DNA from: a virus
Virus record (IMG/VR): IMGVR_UViG_3300028398_000008
Span: 1 to 41,102 of that record
DNA: 41,102 bases
Direction: 5' to 3' (one strand)
This document shows, piece after piece, positions 40,381-41,102 of the stretch. The notes beneath the pieces are model-generated. The model was not told the DNA's origin. It was given only the letters and a program-made list of their open reading frames with translations, and made no database searches. The first letter of the stretch is position 1. Each line of letters begins with the position of its first letter. Both the position numbers and the translations under genes were made by a program.

Positions 40381-41102
40381 TTACACGTGATGCACATTAA
40401 TAGCAGTGCCGCGCACAGAAGTAACACCAGTAAGCATACCGCAAGTAGCCCTACCTTTAAGGATCATTCCCATCTCAGTAACAAGACCACCAATGGTGCC
40501 ATCAATACCATTAGCAAGACGCGGATTCGAATCCCTATCTTCTTCCTGTCCTTCATACATATAGTAAAGATGCACAGAATCAGGATGCAAGACAACAAGA
40601 TCAGCTTCACGTCCAGGCATAGTATTAAATAACTGATGTGGAATAAAGGTAATTTTACCATGCGGCGTAAGATACGTAGTATAATCCATACCGTAAACAC
40701 TATCAGTAACAGTGCGTTCAAAGAAGCTAGACTGCTTAACCATATCATTAAACAAAGTCAGCCACCTAGAACCACAAATACCAATACGCTCATTAGTATT
40801 AGAACCACGCATCTTAACCGAGAACACACGCTCAAAGAAATTATTCAACGCACGCTCAGTCAAAATACCACCAGCAGGAGACGCATTATTCATATCTAAC
40901 TGGCGCAAAATACCGTCAAAAGACCTAAACGGCTGATTAGCAATATTACCTTCAGCTCTAACACCAAGCAAAATAGACCGTTCAATATCTTCAGTATGAA
41001 ACAACAAACATTCACGCTTAACACGCTGCAGCAGATCTCCTTCATTAGTAGAAACCATAGTAGCAGTTCTGGTCACAGCATACGAATTACGGAAAATCTG
41101 CA
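40381..41102 (-). CDS. Major capsid protein, C-terminal part (continues from 1-623)
   Basis: Remainder of the 405-residue capsid gene; bases 40976-41102 repeat 1-127, so the unique part is 40381-40975. The frame runs on without a break from codons at 1-623: 623 unique bases there plus 595 here give 406 codons including the stop. This part holds IGICGSRWLTLFNDMV, a LTPHGKITFIPHQL strand and ends VRGTAINVHHV. These features agree with an HK97-fold capsid subunit but do not prove it. A GTG in the repeat looks like a start codon only because the window cuts the gene. Confidence 0.85.
   Translation of the reverse strand, partial: QIFRNSYAVTRTATMVSTNEGDLLQRVKRECLLFHTEDIERSILLGVRAEGNIANQPFRSFDGILRQLDMNNASPAGGILTERALNNFFERVFSVKMRGSNTNERIGICGSRWLTLFNDMVKQSSFFERTVTDSVYGMDYTTYLTPHGKITFIPHQLFNTMPGREADLVVLHPDSVHLYYMYEGQEEDRDSNPRLANGIDGTIGGLVTEMGMILKGRATCGMLTGVTSVRGTAINVHHV
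40976..41102. repeat. Terminal direct repeat, right copy (contig overlap)
   Basis: Same 127 bases as 1-127; see that entry. Removing one copy gives the 40,975-bp circle. Confidence 0.95.

Noticed and set aside
40523-40534. GGATTCGAATCC, resembling a tRNA T-arm and a possible attachment site
   Set aside because: It lies inside the capsid coding frame, no other tRNA arms are nearby, and there is no integrase gene.

Overview
This window is one complete, circularly closed genome of a short-tailed (podovirus-type) double-stranded DNA phage. The first 127 bases recur exactly as the last 127 (1-127 = 40976-41102), so the unique length is 40,975 bp, and the major capsid gene runs across the junction. 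The overlap looks like an assembler k-mer overlap, so it says the molecule closes but not how virion ends are made. No RNA polymerase, integrase, repressor, tRNA or CRISPR was recognised. The promoters that can be read are sigma70-like, so transcription probably relies on host RNA polymerase and growth is probably lytic. A holin plus an overlapping inner/outer-membrane spanin pair with a lipobox implies a Gram-negative host. The host genus cannot be read from the sequence.

Layout. (1) Late operon, minus strand, from 5387 down through position 1, across the junction and on to 23048: small and large terminase, portal, scaffold, major capsid, an unknown virion-type protein, head-tail adaptor, holin, i-spanin, o-spanin, tail nozzle, tail fibre with a self-cleaving S74 chaperone, several small proteins including a papain-like amidase candidate, and a set of ejection/internal virion proteins ending in a 1676-residue protein. 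(2) Accessory/control region 5388-7685: the late promoter, phased T-tracts, two monocistronic genes of unknown function facing each other across a double bidirectional terminator, and a noncoding stretch of about 600 bp rich in AAATTAC/GTAATTT repeats. (3) Early block, plus strand, 7686-12916: an unknown first gene, an SF1B (Dda/RecD2-like) helicase, a DUF2786 protein, and a run of tightly overlapping small genes, one of them frameshifted. (4) Middle block, plus strand, 13148-23089: endolysin, two unknown proteins, a Cas4/RecB-like Fe-S nuclease, a Sak4-like ATPase, an SSB-like partner, family A DNA polymerase, a dNMP kinase and a DUF3987 helicase. It converges on and overlaps the end of the late operon.

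The genes suggest a lytic cycle in which the polymerase (with exonuclease domain), two helicases and a recombination trio copy and join the DNA, host-type promoters separate early from late transcription, and lysis functions are divided between the two strands (endolysin with the replication genes, holin and spanins among the tail genes).

The most unusual features are two related palindromic elements of 123-125 bp placed between genes in the same orientation to transcription, and an 18-bp direct-repeat motif (GTAATTT-N4-GTAATTT) at three promoter regions and once more within the noncoding region. Others are a -1 frameshift at a five-A run in a beta-helix gene and a DNA polymerase with histidine at the nucleotide-selectivity position usually held by Phe, Tyr or Leu. 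Functional names rest on motif recognition by eye; no database search was run.
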